Positions 43,690 to 52,161 of a DNA stretch of 59,111 nt are shown piece after piece; the first letter of the stretch is position 1; each line of letters begins with the position of its first letter. The position numbers were made by a program, and so were the translations under genes. The notes beneath the pieces are model-generated. The model worked only from the letters and a program-made list of their open reading frames with translations. It was not told the DNA's origin and did no database searches. This DNA is from Pseudomonas abietaniphila (GTDB lineage: Bacteria > Pseudomonadota > Gammaproteobacteria > Pseudomonadales > Pseudomonadaceae). The DNA is taken from NCBI RefSeq assembly GCF_900100795.1, contig NZ_FNCO01000026.1:1-59111 (forward strand), given 5' to 3'.

Positions 43690-44163
43690 ATGACTTATCG
43701 AAAAATGACCGAAGGGGACATAAGGTTGATTTTGGCTTTTGTTCAGAATTTTGAGCCAGAATCTAATGTGTTGCGCTGGCGAGATGTGGAGGCGCATTCT
43801 AATTTTACTCGGCAGGCCCTTCAGGCCCATCCCCAGATTAAGTCTGCATTTCTGGCTGCAAAAGAACGTCTGATTCAAAAGCGGCCAGAAAATAAAGAAC
43901 TTGATAGCTCGAGCGCGTCAGTGCCTTCGTCGGAGAAAGTGAGAGCGCTCACCGAAAAAATAGCGCTATTGGAGCATCAGCAAGAGATTTGGCGAAGACG
44001 GTGGTATTGCATTGCTTATCATATTCGTCAGCAAGGTATTCAAATGTTCGATGTTGATAAGCCTGTACCCCTTGGCAGGCAAGCCCTGACTACAAAAGAT
44101 GTGAGAAAAATCCTAGAGCCATTTGACCAAGACATGCCACCAACTCCCGCTCATCGCGGATAG
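43690..44163 (+). CDS. srap: Small coiled-coil accessory protein (Srap-like)
   Basis: A 157-aa protein, last gene of the recombinase operon, starting 3 bases after intB. The N-terminal half contains WRDVEAHSNFTRQALQAHPQIKSAF in the style of a DNA-binding three-helix unit; a charged helix (about residues 75-105, SEKVRALTEKIALLEHQQEIWRR) is a likely coiled coil. In SE elements a protein at this position assists recombination. In Tn554, TnpC occupies the same place. Assignment is by position and shape, not by recognised motifs. Confidence 0.65.
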   Translation: MTYRKMTEGDIRLILAFVQNFEPESNVLRWRDVEAHSNFTRQALQAHPQIKSAFLAAKERLIQKRPENKELDSSSASVPSSEKVRALTEKIALLEHQQEIWRRRWYCIAYHIRQQGIQMFDVDKPVPLGRQALTTKDVRKILEPFDQDMPPTPAHRG

Positions 44164-44594
44164 GACAGCGGTTGATTCCCAAACTCGCTGGGCTCATGGC
44201 GAGCCCAGCGCAACGTCCCTATCGATATGAATTGTCTAATCCGAAGCACCACGTTCAGTTCTGGCATTGGAATCTGGCAAAGTCAGAGCTGCCTCGACCT
44301 TCGCACGACCCGCATCGTACATTGCAAATGCGTTGAACTCAGATTCAAGGTACGCGTCCGGCGAAGTCACCTAGCCGATCAGGGCTCATGGCTAGGCGCA
44401 TACCTGAGCGAGCTTGATCAGAAAGGGCTGAGCGGCAGGCGAGCGTTATTGATGGCTAAAGGTCAGTGCCCGTGGTGGCAAAATCACAGGGTGACGATGG
44501 GCTTCACGGGAGCGTCAGTTCAGAGGTTTACCTGCCCCAACCGGGATGAATCATTCATTCCTTAGACCCAAACATGTTCACATTAAAGCCTACG
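44164..44594. other. Gene-poor stretch behind the recombinase operon
   Basis: 430 bp between the recombinase operon and the convergent regulator gene. It holds one perfect hairpin, CGCTGGGCTC (44186-44195), loop ATGGC, GAGCCCAGCG (44201-44210), without a T run. An open frame at 44227-44565 has no recognisable content or clear ribosome site; I do not call it a gene. Confidence 0.5.
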
Positions 44595-45092
44595 TCACTT
44601 CCCGTTCTGAGAATCCTGATCCAGTAGCCGTTTCCACATGCGATTCACCACGGTCGCCGAAAATCCCAATTCCCTCGCGATCTCCGCTTGCGTCATCCCC
44701 TTATCCCTCAGCTCACGGACAGCCTCGAGCTTGTCTGGATCAGTCGGCTTCCCTCGGCCCCGATGAACGAGTTCCTTGCCAACAAACTGCTCGGCTAATA
44801 CCTCAAGCCCACCCTCTGCCTCGAACTCGCGGATGTGCTTTTTGGCAGAGTCGAGAAGGGAAGAGCTGGGGACGCCATGGCGCGCTGACATGCACAACAC
44901 CATTAGCGCCACAGGATCGATCTGCAGACTCTCCGCCAGGCTCTCGAATTTTTCGAGAGTGATACTGGTTTCAGCACGTTCTAGGGCGCTGATTTTTGAT
45001 CTTCCGCTGGCGTCGGAGAGACTTTCGTAACGGAGGCGTCGGTGCAGGCGTAACGCGCGGAGAACGCCAGCGAGTGCGATTTTAAGCTGCAT
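44595..45092 (-). CDS. Transcriptional regulator with XRE HTH and a second C-terminal HTH
   Basis: A 165-aa DNA-binding protein. Residues 1-70 fit an XRE/Cro helix-turn-helix (YESLSDASGRSKISALERAETSITLEKFESLAESL). The C-terminus (about 115-160, DKLEAVRELRDKGMTQAEIARELGFSATVV) is a second HTH like that of resolvases and transposases. It reads towards the recombinase operon, so it could control cargo or element transfer; that is inference. The region upstream contains GAGGTATT twice (near 45127 and 45152), possible operator half sites. Confidence 0.75.
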   Translation of the reverse strand: MQLKIALAGVLRALRLHRRLRYESLSDASGRSKISALERAETSITLEKFESLAESLQIDPVALMVLCMSARHGVPSSSLLDSAKKHIREFEAEGGLEVLAEQFVGKELVHRGRGKPTDPDKLEAVRELRDKGMTQAEIARELGFSATVVNRMWKRLLDQDSQNGK

Positions 45093-45301
45093 GGCTCTGC
45101 CAAAAGTCAGGATATAGCCACACAGGAGGTATTTCGATAAACATCAATTCGAGGTATTATTGTGTATAGCGGGGATCTGGCCTTAGGGCTGCGCCCATCA
45201 TGAGCGCTCTCTGCCCCCTAGCATGGTGGCCGAGGCCAAGCGGTCTGCGCGTGTCAATTTCCGAGTAATCGTGAGTAGGGGTTGGGGGAGTGGACGATTC
45301 C

Positions 45302-45685
45302 ATGAATGACGGCCTGCTGGGTGATCCAGGTGTAGTAACTGCAGGGTCTGACCTCAGCCTCGAAGACCTCTTGGCACACGCCAAAGCCCGTTACCGCCGG
45401 ATGCCTTGTTGTGTTGTTGAGGACTGGATCATTTTCGACGTGGTCGTGACCGAGGATGAACTCGCCAAGGTTCATGCCGCAGGCTGCCTGCCCATGATCC
45501 TGTACGCGCACAACGTTAGGCACGACGAAAACCGGAGGTTTGAACCTGGCTCCTGGGTTCGGTCGACCATCGCGACGAAGCTAGACGAAGGGTTCCTGTT
45601 CGTCACTCGAAACACCGTGTACGTACTGAAGGGCAGCGGCCATCGTAAGTCGGCCTCTTTGAAAGCCATCTACGCAATTCACTAA
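45302..45685 (+). CDS. Conserved hypothetical protein (about 127 aa)
   Basis: I do not recognise the family with certainty; similar short proteins are common in Pseudomonas accessory regions. The body has a CCVVEDWIIFDVVV strand block and an end FVTRNTVYVLKGSGHRKSASLKAIYAIH that looks like beta-strand followed by a basic helix. A GTG at 45290 is in frame, but the GGGGGAG site is better spaced for ATG 45302. No signal peptide or membrane segment. First of a run of small same-strand genes. Confidence 0.65.
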   Translation: MNDGLLGDPGVVTAGSDLSLEDLLAHAKARYRRMPCCVVEDWIIFDVVVTEDELAKVHAAGCLPMILYAHNVRHDENRRFEPGSWVRSTIATKLDEGFLFVTRNTVYVLKGSGHRKSASLKAIYAIH

Positions 45686-45727
45686 ATCGCTCGCTCCGAA
45701 GGGGCGCTTGAGATTGAGACACCACAA

Positions 45728-46171
45728 ATGTTCTGCACGCATGAAAGTGAAAAGGCTGGCTCGGTTGGGATGTTCGGAGACGGGCTGGCTCATTGGCATG
45801 GCGTTTCCAGAGCGCTGAAAACCCCTTGGTATCACGTTAGTGTGAAGCGCTGGCAGGACGACCGTTTTGTCTCAGTCGAAGAGTTCGTGAATGACGAAAC
45901 TCGGCTGTATGAGCTCCTGAGCCAGCAAGACGAGACACTCAAAGTCTCTGAGGTGCAAGTAGTCACTCCGTGGTGGGTGAACGGTGGAGAGTCTTGGAAA
46001 ATGGAGCGTCTTCGATCTCTGAGCATGGGTTGCGACCCCCATGACGTACCAATCTGCATTTTGGAGGTCGAGAGTGGAGCTGTGTATCACGACTCTCACG
46101 ATCCGGAGTTCGATGAGGCCGCTCTTCGGAAAGTCCGAGTGATTTACCAAAGCCCGTTGGCTAGCCGCTGA
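45728..46171 (+). CDS. Hypothetical protein (147 aa)
   Basis: Unrecognised. Soluble, acidic, with several Trp residues (HWHGVSRALKTPWYHVSVKRWQDD; VVTPWWVNGGESWKMERL). Starts 42 bases after the preceding gene on the same strand; the ribosome site is weak, and the internal ATG at 45770 (MFGDGLAHWHG) is an alternative start. No catalytic motif is visible. Confidence 0.55.
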   Translation: MFCTHESEKAGSVGMFGDGLAHWHGVSRALKTPWYHVSVKRWQDDRFVSVEEFVNDETRLYELLSQQDETLKVSEVQVVTPWWVNGGESWKMERLRSLSMGCDPHDVPICILEVESGAVYHDSHDPEFDEAALRKVRVIYQSPLASR

Positions 46172-46244
46172 GCGAAGTCGGGCTGACGCCAGATAGACAG
46201 GCCGCTCAGGCTTAAAAAACATTGTGAAGGCAAGGAGGCATGCG

Positions 46245-46622
46245 GTGAGCGTAGAGAACGAGTTGACTGCGGAGTTGCACAGCAGGCGCTTTACGGATTT
46301 TGACCGGCGTCGAATCCATAGAGCTCAAAGCCAGATATATGAGCACGAAATTACCGCATATCTGGTCAACTCTCAGATTGTCGGCTCTTCACTGGTGGGC
46401 GTGGTTTTTGGCCACATCAATAAAGGCCCTCACGGGCGCTATGCGGACGGACATTTCATCAGAACGTCCTCGCTGACTGAACTAACAAAGGTCGGAAGGT
46501 TTTGGGTAGCCACGACCCTGAACTCGCGCTATGTCATCGCGTCTTTCAGGAAGGAAAATGGTCGAGCGGTGCTCCTGGAGCTTTTGAAAAATCGTAAGGC
46601 AAACGCTGGCTTCATCCATTGA
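46245..46622 (+). CDS. Hypothetical protein (125 aa)
   Basis: Unrecognised small basic protein (HSRRFTDFDRRRIHRAQSQIYEHEITAYL). GTG 46245 lies 6 bases after a perfect AGGAGG (46233-46238), which decides the start against an upstream GTG at 46224. The central part (VGVVFGHINKGPHGRYADGHFI) is predicted beta-rich. It is followed by a copy of the dispersed repeat. Confidence 0.6.
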   Translation: MSVENELTAELHSRRFTDFDRRRIHRAQSQIYEHEITAYLVNSQIVGSSLVGVVFGHINKGPHGRYADGHFIRTSSLTELTKVGRFWVATTLNSRYVIASFRKENGRAVLLELLKNRKANAGFIH

Positions 46623-46679
46623 GCAGATAGGGTACGTCCTACAAAGATGTTCTGAGCTCGCAGAAAGCTACGCCATTGT

Positions 46680-46830
46680 GGCGTGCCGCATTTGCGGACG
46701 GCTGTCGTGAACCAAGCCGCATCACTTCGTGTGCGTCTTGGCCCTAGCGGGCTTCCATCCTCACGCCTATGGCCCTTCGGGCCGGCGCGCTCCGCTTGCT
46801 TAAGGCGCCATACGAGGATCCCAGTATTCT
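46680..46830. repeat. Dispersed GC-rich repeat, copy A
   Basis: Contains TGTCGTGAACCAAGCC (46703-46718), then GTCTTGGC and TCCATCCT by 46761, plus short hairpins (GGCCCTTCGGGCC). The same blocks recur in order at 47833-47894. The repeat fills the space between two small genes. Confidence 0.7.
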
Positions 46831-46851
46831 TCAATGATCCAGGAGTAGCCT

Positions 46852-47226
46852 TTGACCAATGATCTTTTACCCTCACTACGCGAGCGATATCCTGAGGTTC
46901 TTGAGGATGCTCAGTTGAGAGAGATTGCGTGCCTACCGGGTTGGCTCGATCTGCTGGATAAACTTTGTAAAACTCTAGAATTGCATATGCAGGCGCACCC
47001 TGAGATCACGCCACTGAAGGTCGTGCGTATTAAAGAAAAGTGGGGCGGCCTACGCTTTAGCTACAACGGGGGCGACGATTTCTGTCGACAGACAGTTGAT
47101 GCTGCTCAGGTCGCGTCACTGACTATCTGCGAAATCTGCGGTGCCCCAGGAGTGCTTGGTGGAATCCGATATTTCACTGTCCGTTGTCCTTCGCATGTCG
47201 ACCTGGCGACGGACGATGCTCGATAG
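46852..47226 (+). CDS. Small protein of the KEKxGGLRF...CExCG type
   Basis: A 124-aa soluble protein. The motif VVRIKEKWGGLRFSYNGGDD followed by ICEICGAPG matches a widespread family of short uncharacterised proteins often found beside toxins or in mobile DNA; the two-Cys motif may bind metal with the later Cys/His (RCPSH). TTG 46852 starts 6 bases after AGGAG. Function unknown. Confidence 0.65.
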   Translation: MTNDLLPSLRERYPEVLEDAQLREIACLPGWLDLLDKLCKTLELHMQAHPEITPLKVVRIKEKWGGLRFSYNGGDDFCRQTVDAAQVASLTICEICGAPGVLGGIRYFTVRCPSHVDLATDDAR

Positions 47227-47239
47227 GAGCAGGGCGGTG

Positions 47240-47374
47240 ATGGCTGAGCTCAGGTGGGCGTCACTGGCACCGACTGCGCCACTACTGTTCGCAGGTTTCG
47301 ATGCATTCACCTTTGCTGAGTTGAAGGTATTGATTAATGGCTTGGCCCGTAAGAGCTGCGACGGCTCTCACTAA
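47240..47374 (+). CDS. Very small hypothetical protein (44 aa)
   Basis: MAELRWASLAPTAPLLFAGF... starts 13 bases after the previous stop, behind AGGAGCAGG. A GTG three bases upstream is in frame. Spacing and ribosome site suggest it is translated with its neighbour; nothing else identifies it. Confidence 0.4.
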   Translation: MAELRWASLAPTAPLLFAGFDAFTFAELKVLINGLARKSCDGSH

Positions 47375-47399
47375 AACCTAAAACGCGCGGGAGGTCAAA

Positions 47400-47702
47400 G
47401 TGGCAAGGCTTCTGATCCTAAAAGGGGAGATGCTGTGCATAGCGCATGGCGTCTTCGAAGGATACGACCGGCAAGGGCCGTTTGTTGCCAATGAAGACAT
47501 TGACGTCAATGCGTTAATGGACGCTGAGATTGGATCGTCCGCTGAACCATTGGATGTTGAAGCAACAATGCGAAACATTGGCGCACGACTGCTGAACCGA
47601 GGAGTGATTAGTGAGCTTCCCTGTCGTAATGTCTATCTGGGCTCATTCGGTGAGGTCGGAATCAAGGAGGAGGATCTGCAGAGCTACGGGGAAGATTATT
47701 AG
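47400..47702 (+). CDS. Hypothetical protein (100 aa)
   Basis: Unrecognised acidic protein, MARLLILKGEMLCIAHGVFE..., ending DLQSYGEDY. GTG start behind GGGAGG. It follows the 44-aa frame by 25 bases and is followed by copy B of the dispersed repeat. Confidence 0.55.
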   Translation: MARLLILKGEMLCIAHGVFEGYDRQGPFVANEDIDVNALMDAEIGSSAEPLDVEATMRNIGARLLNRGVISELPCRNVYLGSFGEVGIKEEDLQSYGEDY

Positions 47703-47794
47703 GCGGGTCGATCACCAGTAACCTTTATATCCGTATCTTCATGCTGGTTGCTCTCGTCTGCACCTTTCATGTTGACACCGCGATCTCAAACAAC

Positions 47795-47950
47795 TTCTAA
47801 CGGCATAATTAGGGCGCCCCCTGCGGGGCGGTTGTCGTGAACCAAGCCAAGCCACGCCACTGCGTGCTGTCTTGGCTCTTCGGGCATCCATCCTGGCGCC
47901 TGCGCTCAGGACTAAACCAACACCAGAGTTGTGCTCCACCACATACGAAA
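47795..47950. repeat. Dispersed GC-rich repeat, copy B
   Basis: TGTCGTGAACCAAGCC (47833-47848), CTGTCTTGGC and TCCATCCT (47887-47894) repeat copy A in order and near-equal spacing. It is preceded by the hairpin GCGCCCCCTGCGGGGCG. Confidence 0.7.
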
Positions 47951-48701
47951 ATTTCCGCCTGACCAAGTTCAGAGCCTAACGTGTGCATATATTTTTGAGT
48001 ACATGGCTAGGACGACCTGAGGGCCGGCAGTTTACCCCAAGCTGCTTTACTCTGTGTTGTCTGGGCCCTTTAGGTTGTATCTTGCCTATGGACGCCCGCG
48101 CTGCTGATCCAATTCTACCGCCTTGATTGTTGTCTATCTTCTCCTCCTTTGAGTGATTGGTAATGCGCAGGCCAGTGTTCCAAGCGCTCGATCTATCTGC
48201 CTCAACGATGTGTTCAAACGAGTTGTTACGTCCGATAGCTTTGATGGTTAAACTGATAAGAAGTCATACATGCAAGCGGGAGTCTGGGAATAGCTCCTCC
48301 CCTTGACCGGCACTTGCACTATGCATCCATATGCTATGCGTGCTTTCCTAGTCAATGATAGATCTTGTCGTTTATACGGTGAATTCCATCGGATTATGTG
48401 TTCCCAAATAGCGCGCTGTCGTAGACCTCAATAACAAGACCGAGGTACGGAGCGCGCCATTTTCTTGCTCCCCTTTATCAGTTCAACCCTTGCCGCTTAA
48501 AGGCCCTTGGATTTTTCGTGTGTTTCTCCAGCCTCAGGCAGCCGTCCCGCCGGATGATCTTGACAGATGAATTATTGCGGCTAAGGTAAAGCAAGCGGCC
48601 TGACATGGTATCAATAGACCGCTTTCCCGCCTGTAGTTTGATCGTAGGCTCAACCTCCTGCTGCCCTGGTACCATAATCAGAGCTTTTCAGGGAAGATGC
48701 C
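47951..48701. other. Gene-poor stretch
   Basis: About 750 bp without a convincing gene. A 65-codon frame on the minus strand (48478-48675) exists, but it has no ribosome site or recognisable sequence. Stop codons are frequent in all other frames. It may be decayed cargo. Confidence 0.5.
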
Positions 48702-50324
48702 ATGCGAGATTCATATCGTGTCCTCGCCAGAGTCTTGTGCCCAGTGGTGGCCATATTATCTACTGTCGTCTCAGTCTCTGCAGCCCCCGCAGGCTCCGGG
48801 ACATCACTCCGTGTAATTATTCGACTTAATTCTTCTCCTGACGCTACGCCAGACTCAGCTTCCGGATTATCCAAGCCTGCAAGCTACATAAAGAAAGAGT
48901 ATCCATCCGCGATCTCCGCCAAAGTCAAGTCTCTAGACATACCTGATGTTGTGGTAACTCAAATAGCTAAAGAGGATTTGCAGCTTGTAATAAATGATCC
49001 AAACGTTGCCGAGGTCTTTGAAGACACTCTTTCAAAACCTTCAGCAGATATAGGCGCTTCGTTGCCAGAATACGAAAAGCCAGTTCCTCCATATTCCGAA
49101 TCTAAAGACGGTACAGTGATAGCTATTATTGATACCGGCATTGATACCAAACATCCATATCTAAAAAACAAGATTATAGCTGAAGCGTGTTTTTCCAGCT
49201 CTAGCTCGGAGGGGATAAAGTCTCACTCTCTATGCCCTAACGGCAAGGATAAACAAATCACTTCAGGGGCGGCGATTGATTGCGATCTCCATATTTCTGG
49301 ATGTGGGCATGGAACTAACGTCGCTGGAATTGCGGCTGGCGGGCCTGCGACTTCCGATGGAAAGATATTACAGGGAGTCGCTCCTCGCGCTCAGCTGATT
49401 GCTATACAAGTTTATAGCAGATTTGATTCGGCAGATGTATGTGGTAATAAGCTGCCTTGCGCACTCAGTTATGCCTCTGATCAACTCAGTGCTCTAAATT
49501 ACCTGTATGAGTCTCGAAATAAATTTAAATTGTCAGCCATAAATATGAGCTTAGGGCAAGGAAAGTTCTCGCAGCCCTGTGATAAAGATCTCTTATTTAA
49601 CACGGTGAAAAAGCTTAGGGAGGCCGGTATTGCCACAGTGGTATCGAGTGGTAATGAAGGTTTAACGGGGTTCTCGCCGTCGCCAGCCTGCATTCCTGGT
49701 GTGATCTCCGTAGGCGCAGTTGATGCGTCCAAAAATATCGCCAAATACTCGAATACGTCAGATATGGTCACGATTCTCGCCCCAGGGGAGGACATTATCT
49801 CTTCTCAGGAAGAAGGAAAGTACGGCAAACAGAGTGGAACCTCTATGGCGACTCCCCAAGTAAGTGGTGCGTTATCGCTGATACGCGCGCAGTCCCCTAA
49901 TGCTAAGTTGCAAGATTTGATCGACAATCTAGTGGCTGGAGGCACTCGAGTAGAAAATTTGCGGACGAAGAAGCTGCTCGTATCGCTTGATATCCAGAAA
50001 ACCATGAGCCTGTTAGCTATTGCGAAAGCTAGTAAGCAGCCGATTAATATTAGTGCAGAGCAGCCGCTGAAGTGGGATGGAGTTTCGCCAACTCGGGTCG
50101 TGGTCGTACCCGCTGAAGACAATAATCACGACAACTCGCACAAAGCGACCGCCTATTTGGAATCATCCACTGGAAAAGCTACAGCTGTCATCAATAAAGA
50201 GGGGTTCTATGTTATCGAGATGAAAGAGGGAATCAATGAGAATGACAAGGCCGCGATACAGGCAGTGTTTGGCGAAAAGTCGAAAATATCACATGAGACG
50301 CTCAGCGCTCCTCAGGAGCGTTAG
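48702..50324 (+). CDS. Exported subtilisin-like (S8) serine protease
   Basis: A 540-aa protease. The N-terminus is a signal peptide (hydrophobic about residues 9-27, likely cut after SAA or APA). An inhibitor-like pro-region follows (about 35-110), then the S8 domain with Asp144 in AIIDTGID, His203 in GCGHGTNVAGI, oxyanion Asn318 in SSGNEG and Ser381 in GTSMATPQ: the catalytic set is complete. Paired cysteines in the domain suggest disulfides, fitting export. About 100 residues after the domain have no recognised motif. More A/T-rich than the core genes, judged by eye. A lipoprotein gene follows 32 bases later. Substrate unknown. Confidence 0.88.
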   Translation: MRDSYRVLARVLCPVVAILSTVVSVSAAPAGSGTSLRVIIRLNSSPDATPDSASGLSKPASYIKKEYPSAISAKVKSLDIPDVVVTQIAKEDLQLVINDPNVAEVFEDTLSKPSADIGASLPEYEKPVPPYSESKDGTVIAIIDTGIDTKHPYLKNKIIAEACFSSSSSEGIKSHSLCPNGKDKQITSGAAIDCDLHISGCGHGTNVAGIAAGGPATSDGKILQGVAPRAQLIAIQVYSRFDSADVCGNKLPCALSYASDQLSALNYLYESRNKFKLSAINMSLGQGKFSQPCDKDLLFNTVKKLREAGIATVVSSGNEGLTGFSPSPACIPGVISVGAVDASKNIAKYSNTSDMVTILAPGEDIISSQEEGKYGKQSGTSMATPQVSGALSLIRAQSPNAKLQDLIDNLVAGGTRVENLRTKKLLVSLDIQKTMSLLAIAKASKQPINISAEQPLKWDGVSPTRVVVVPAEDNNHDNSHKATAYLESSTGKATAVINKEGFYVIEMKEGINENDKAAIQAVFGEKSKISHETLSAPQER

Positions 50325-50356
50325 AGGCAACAATAATCTAACGAGTGATGTAACCC

Positions 50357-51313
50357 ATGAAACCATATTGTCTTTTAATCGTGCCTCTAATTTCCTCAGG
50401 ATGCTCTAGCTTGGAGTCAGTGCCAGCGGAGTCAGAGAAGCACTCGGACGGGCTTATCTACTTTATGCCCAAGAAGGACTTTTTAGTTAAGATGATCGTT
50501 GTCAAAAATAAAGTGACGTCGGTAACTCTAGAAACTACTGCTGCCTACCCAGATAAGTCGAAGGCATACCTATTACGCTATAAGGGGAATTTAGCGGGTA
50601 AGAATGTTGGCAATGTTGGTATTGACACTAATGGATTGCTGGTTTCGTCGAAATCAACACTTACGAGTGGCGTGTCCGGGGCTTTTCAAAGCATAGGGGA
50701 AATCGCTGGATCCTTTAAATTTAGTAAGCCTGCAGGCTTGGCTGAGCAACAATGCCAAGACGGTACGCATTCGTTTATTTTGGAAACAACGTCAACCCGT
50801 TACCAAAATGGTGGTGCTTGTGGTCTCAGCATAGTTATAACAAAAAAAATGCCTACAGCTACAATGCTCATTAGATCTTCTTCAAGTACATCGGGAATAT
50901 ATTATCGGCAGGCAGAACCTTATCAGATTGATGTGAGCGGGGGGTATGATACTTCAGCGATACTCTTTTCGCCTTCCGAGTCTCCCACGGCGTTTCTCCC
51001 GATATCAAAAAGTTTTTTTGCAAATAATGATGCTGATTTCGGTTTTACGGATGGTATGCCAACAAAATATGATCAGTCAACTGATGGTGAAGTAGTAGGT
51101 CTGTTAACTATTCCGGCAACTGTTCTGGCAGCCTATTTCTCGGCGGTTGGTAAAATATTTGACAGCTTTAAAAGCAATGATGACAAACAATCAGAGGCTC
51201 TTTCAGCCTCAACTAAGCTTGAAATGGCGAAGATTAAGTATGCCGCTTGCTCTGACGCTATAACGTCGGGAAAAGACGACTCTACTTTGGAGAAGCTCGG
51301 ATGCGGGAATTAA
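50357..51313 (+). CDS. Predicted lipoprotein paired with the S8 protease
   Basis: A 318-aa protein with a short lipoprotein signal ending in the lipobox ISSGC (Cys16), so it is probably membrane-anchored in the envelope. The body is Ser/Thr/Lys-rich with many predicted beta strands. Near the C-terminus a hydrophobic stretch (VVGLLTIPATVLAAYFSAVG, about 246-265) is followed by a charged helix. I do not recognise a domain. Gene spacing and the shared A/T-rich composition suggest it works with the protease as anchor, substrate or regulator; this is inference. Confidence 0.7.
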   Translation: MKPYCLLIVPLISSGCSSLESVPAESEKHSDGLIYFMPKKDFLVKMIVVKNKVTSVTLETTAAYPDKSKAYLLRYKGNLAGKNVGNVGIDTNGLLVSSKSTLTSGVSGAFQSIGEIAGSFKFSKPAGLAEQQCQDGTHSFILETTSTRYQNGGACGLSIVITKKMPTATMLIRSSSSTSGIYYRQAEPYQIDVSGGYDTSAILFSPSESPTAFLPISKSFFANNDADFGFTDGMPTKYDQSTDGEVVGLLTIPATVLAAYFSAVGKIFDSFKSNDDKQSEALSASTKLEMAKIKYAACSDAITSGKDDSTLEKLGCGN

Positions 51314-51561
51314 CAGAAGTGTCGAGATAGTCTCGAGTCGTGGTTATCTAGCCAGTCTATCTTGGTAGTTGCTTCACTTCATCGGCACTCCTTCGCACGT
51401 TAGTCGTGATACGTCAGTCCTAAGTATTGTCGATAAAAGCCCTTACGCTCATATTCAGCGTTAGAGAGACACGTGCTGCCGATCATCATACCTTTAGAAC
51501 GGACGGAAGCATATCCAATGTTGCCCTTTGACAACAAAGCTGCCATCAGGCGTTTTTAGAT

Positions 51562-52143
51562 TCATAAGCTACCCGTTTTCTCCTCAAACCGTTCTGATTC
51601 GCCCTGCGTAGTTTGAACAAGCGGCCAAACCGCTACTAGGCTGTATTGCCCTTTGTGAGATTGGTAGAGGCCAAACCGGTCAGCTCGGAGAAAGAAGTCT
51701 GGCGGGATTCCTGCCTCTGGAACTGGAGACTGATAGTCACGCGCCAAGGTCAAGTGAGGTCTAAATTCTTTATTTTCCTGATCGTGCCCAAACCGCAACA
51801 TCGCCTGCTCAAGCGCATACGACAGTCGCATCAGCTCTGGCGGAGCATCGTCTGGGGTAAGCACCAATGCCTTTGATTTTCGCCATACCTCCAGGCGGTC
51901 AAGGGCTAGCGTAATCGGCTTCCCTGGCGCCTTAATCTTCGATGCGGCTGCGCAAATGTCTGCGATCTGAGCCTGATCAACTGATCCTAGAAAAAGCAGC
52001 GTGAGATGGAAATTAGCAGAGGGAACCGGGCGCCCCGCGCGGAGCGAGAGAAGCGCACGCCATTGGGAGATCGCCTTTCTTAGCGGAGCTGAGCATGTGA
52101 GCGCGAAAAACAGTCGCGATTGCGGTTCATTGATCAACGTCAT
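51562..52143 (-). CDS. thpR: RNA 2',3'-cyclic phosphodiesterase ThpR (2H family)
   Basis: ThpR (193 aa) belongs to the 2H phosphoesterases (LigT). Both catalytic motifs are present: HLTL at His46 and HLTL at His130. It opens 2',3'-cyclic phosphate ends of RNA. ATG 52143 has GGAGCGAGG upstream and is preferred to the GTG at 52155. It starts 18 bases after the SRAP gene and is presumably co-transcribed from the LexA-box promoter, which would make it SOS-linked. Confidence 0.88.
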   Translation of the reverse strand: MTLINEPQSRLFFALTCSAPLRKAISQWRALLSLRAGRPVPSANFHLTLLFLGSVDQAQIADICAAASKIKAPGKPITLALDRLEVWRKSKALVLTPDDAPPELMRLSYALEQAMLRFGHDQENKEFRPHLTLARDYQSPVPEAGIPPDFFLRADRFGLYQSHKGQYSLVAVWPLVQTTQGESERFEEKTGSL

Positions 52144-52161
52144 ACCTCGCTCCACACCAGG

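Noticed and set aside
44227..44565. 112-codon plus-strand frame behind the recombinase operon
   Set aside because: No ribosome site and no recognisable sequence pattern.
47795..47990. Integron attC site, because GCCTAAC occurs near the repeat and small genes are interleaved
   Set aside because: No matching GTTRRRY core site is found at the other end, and the two repeat copies do not share attC core spacing.
48478..48675. 65-codon minus-strand frame upstream of the S8 protease
   Set aside because: No ribosome site, no known family, and it lies in a stretch with frequent stops; may be debris.
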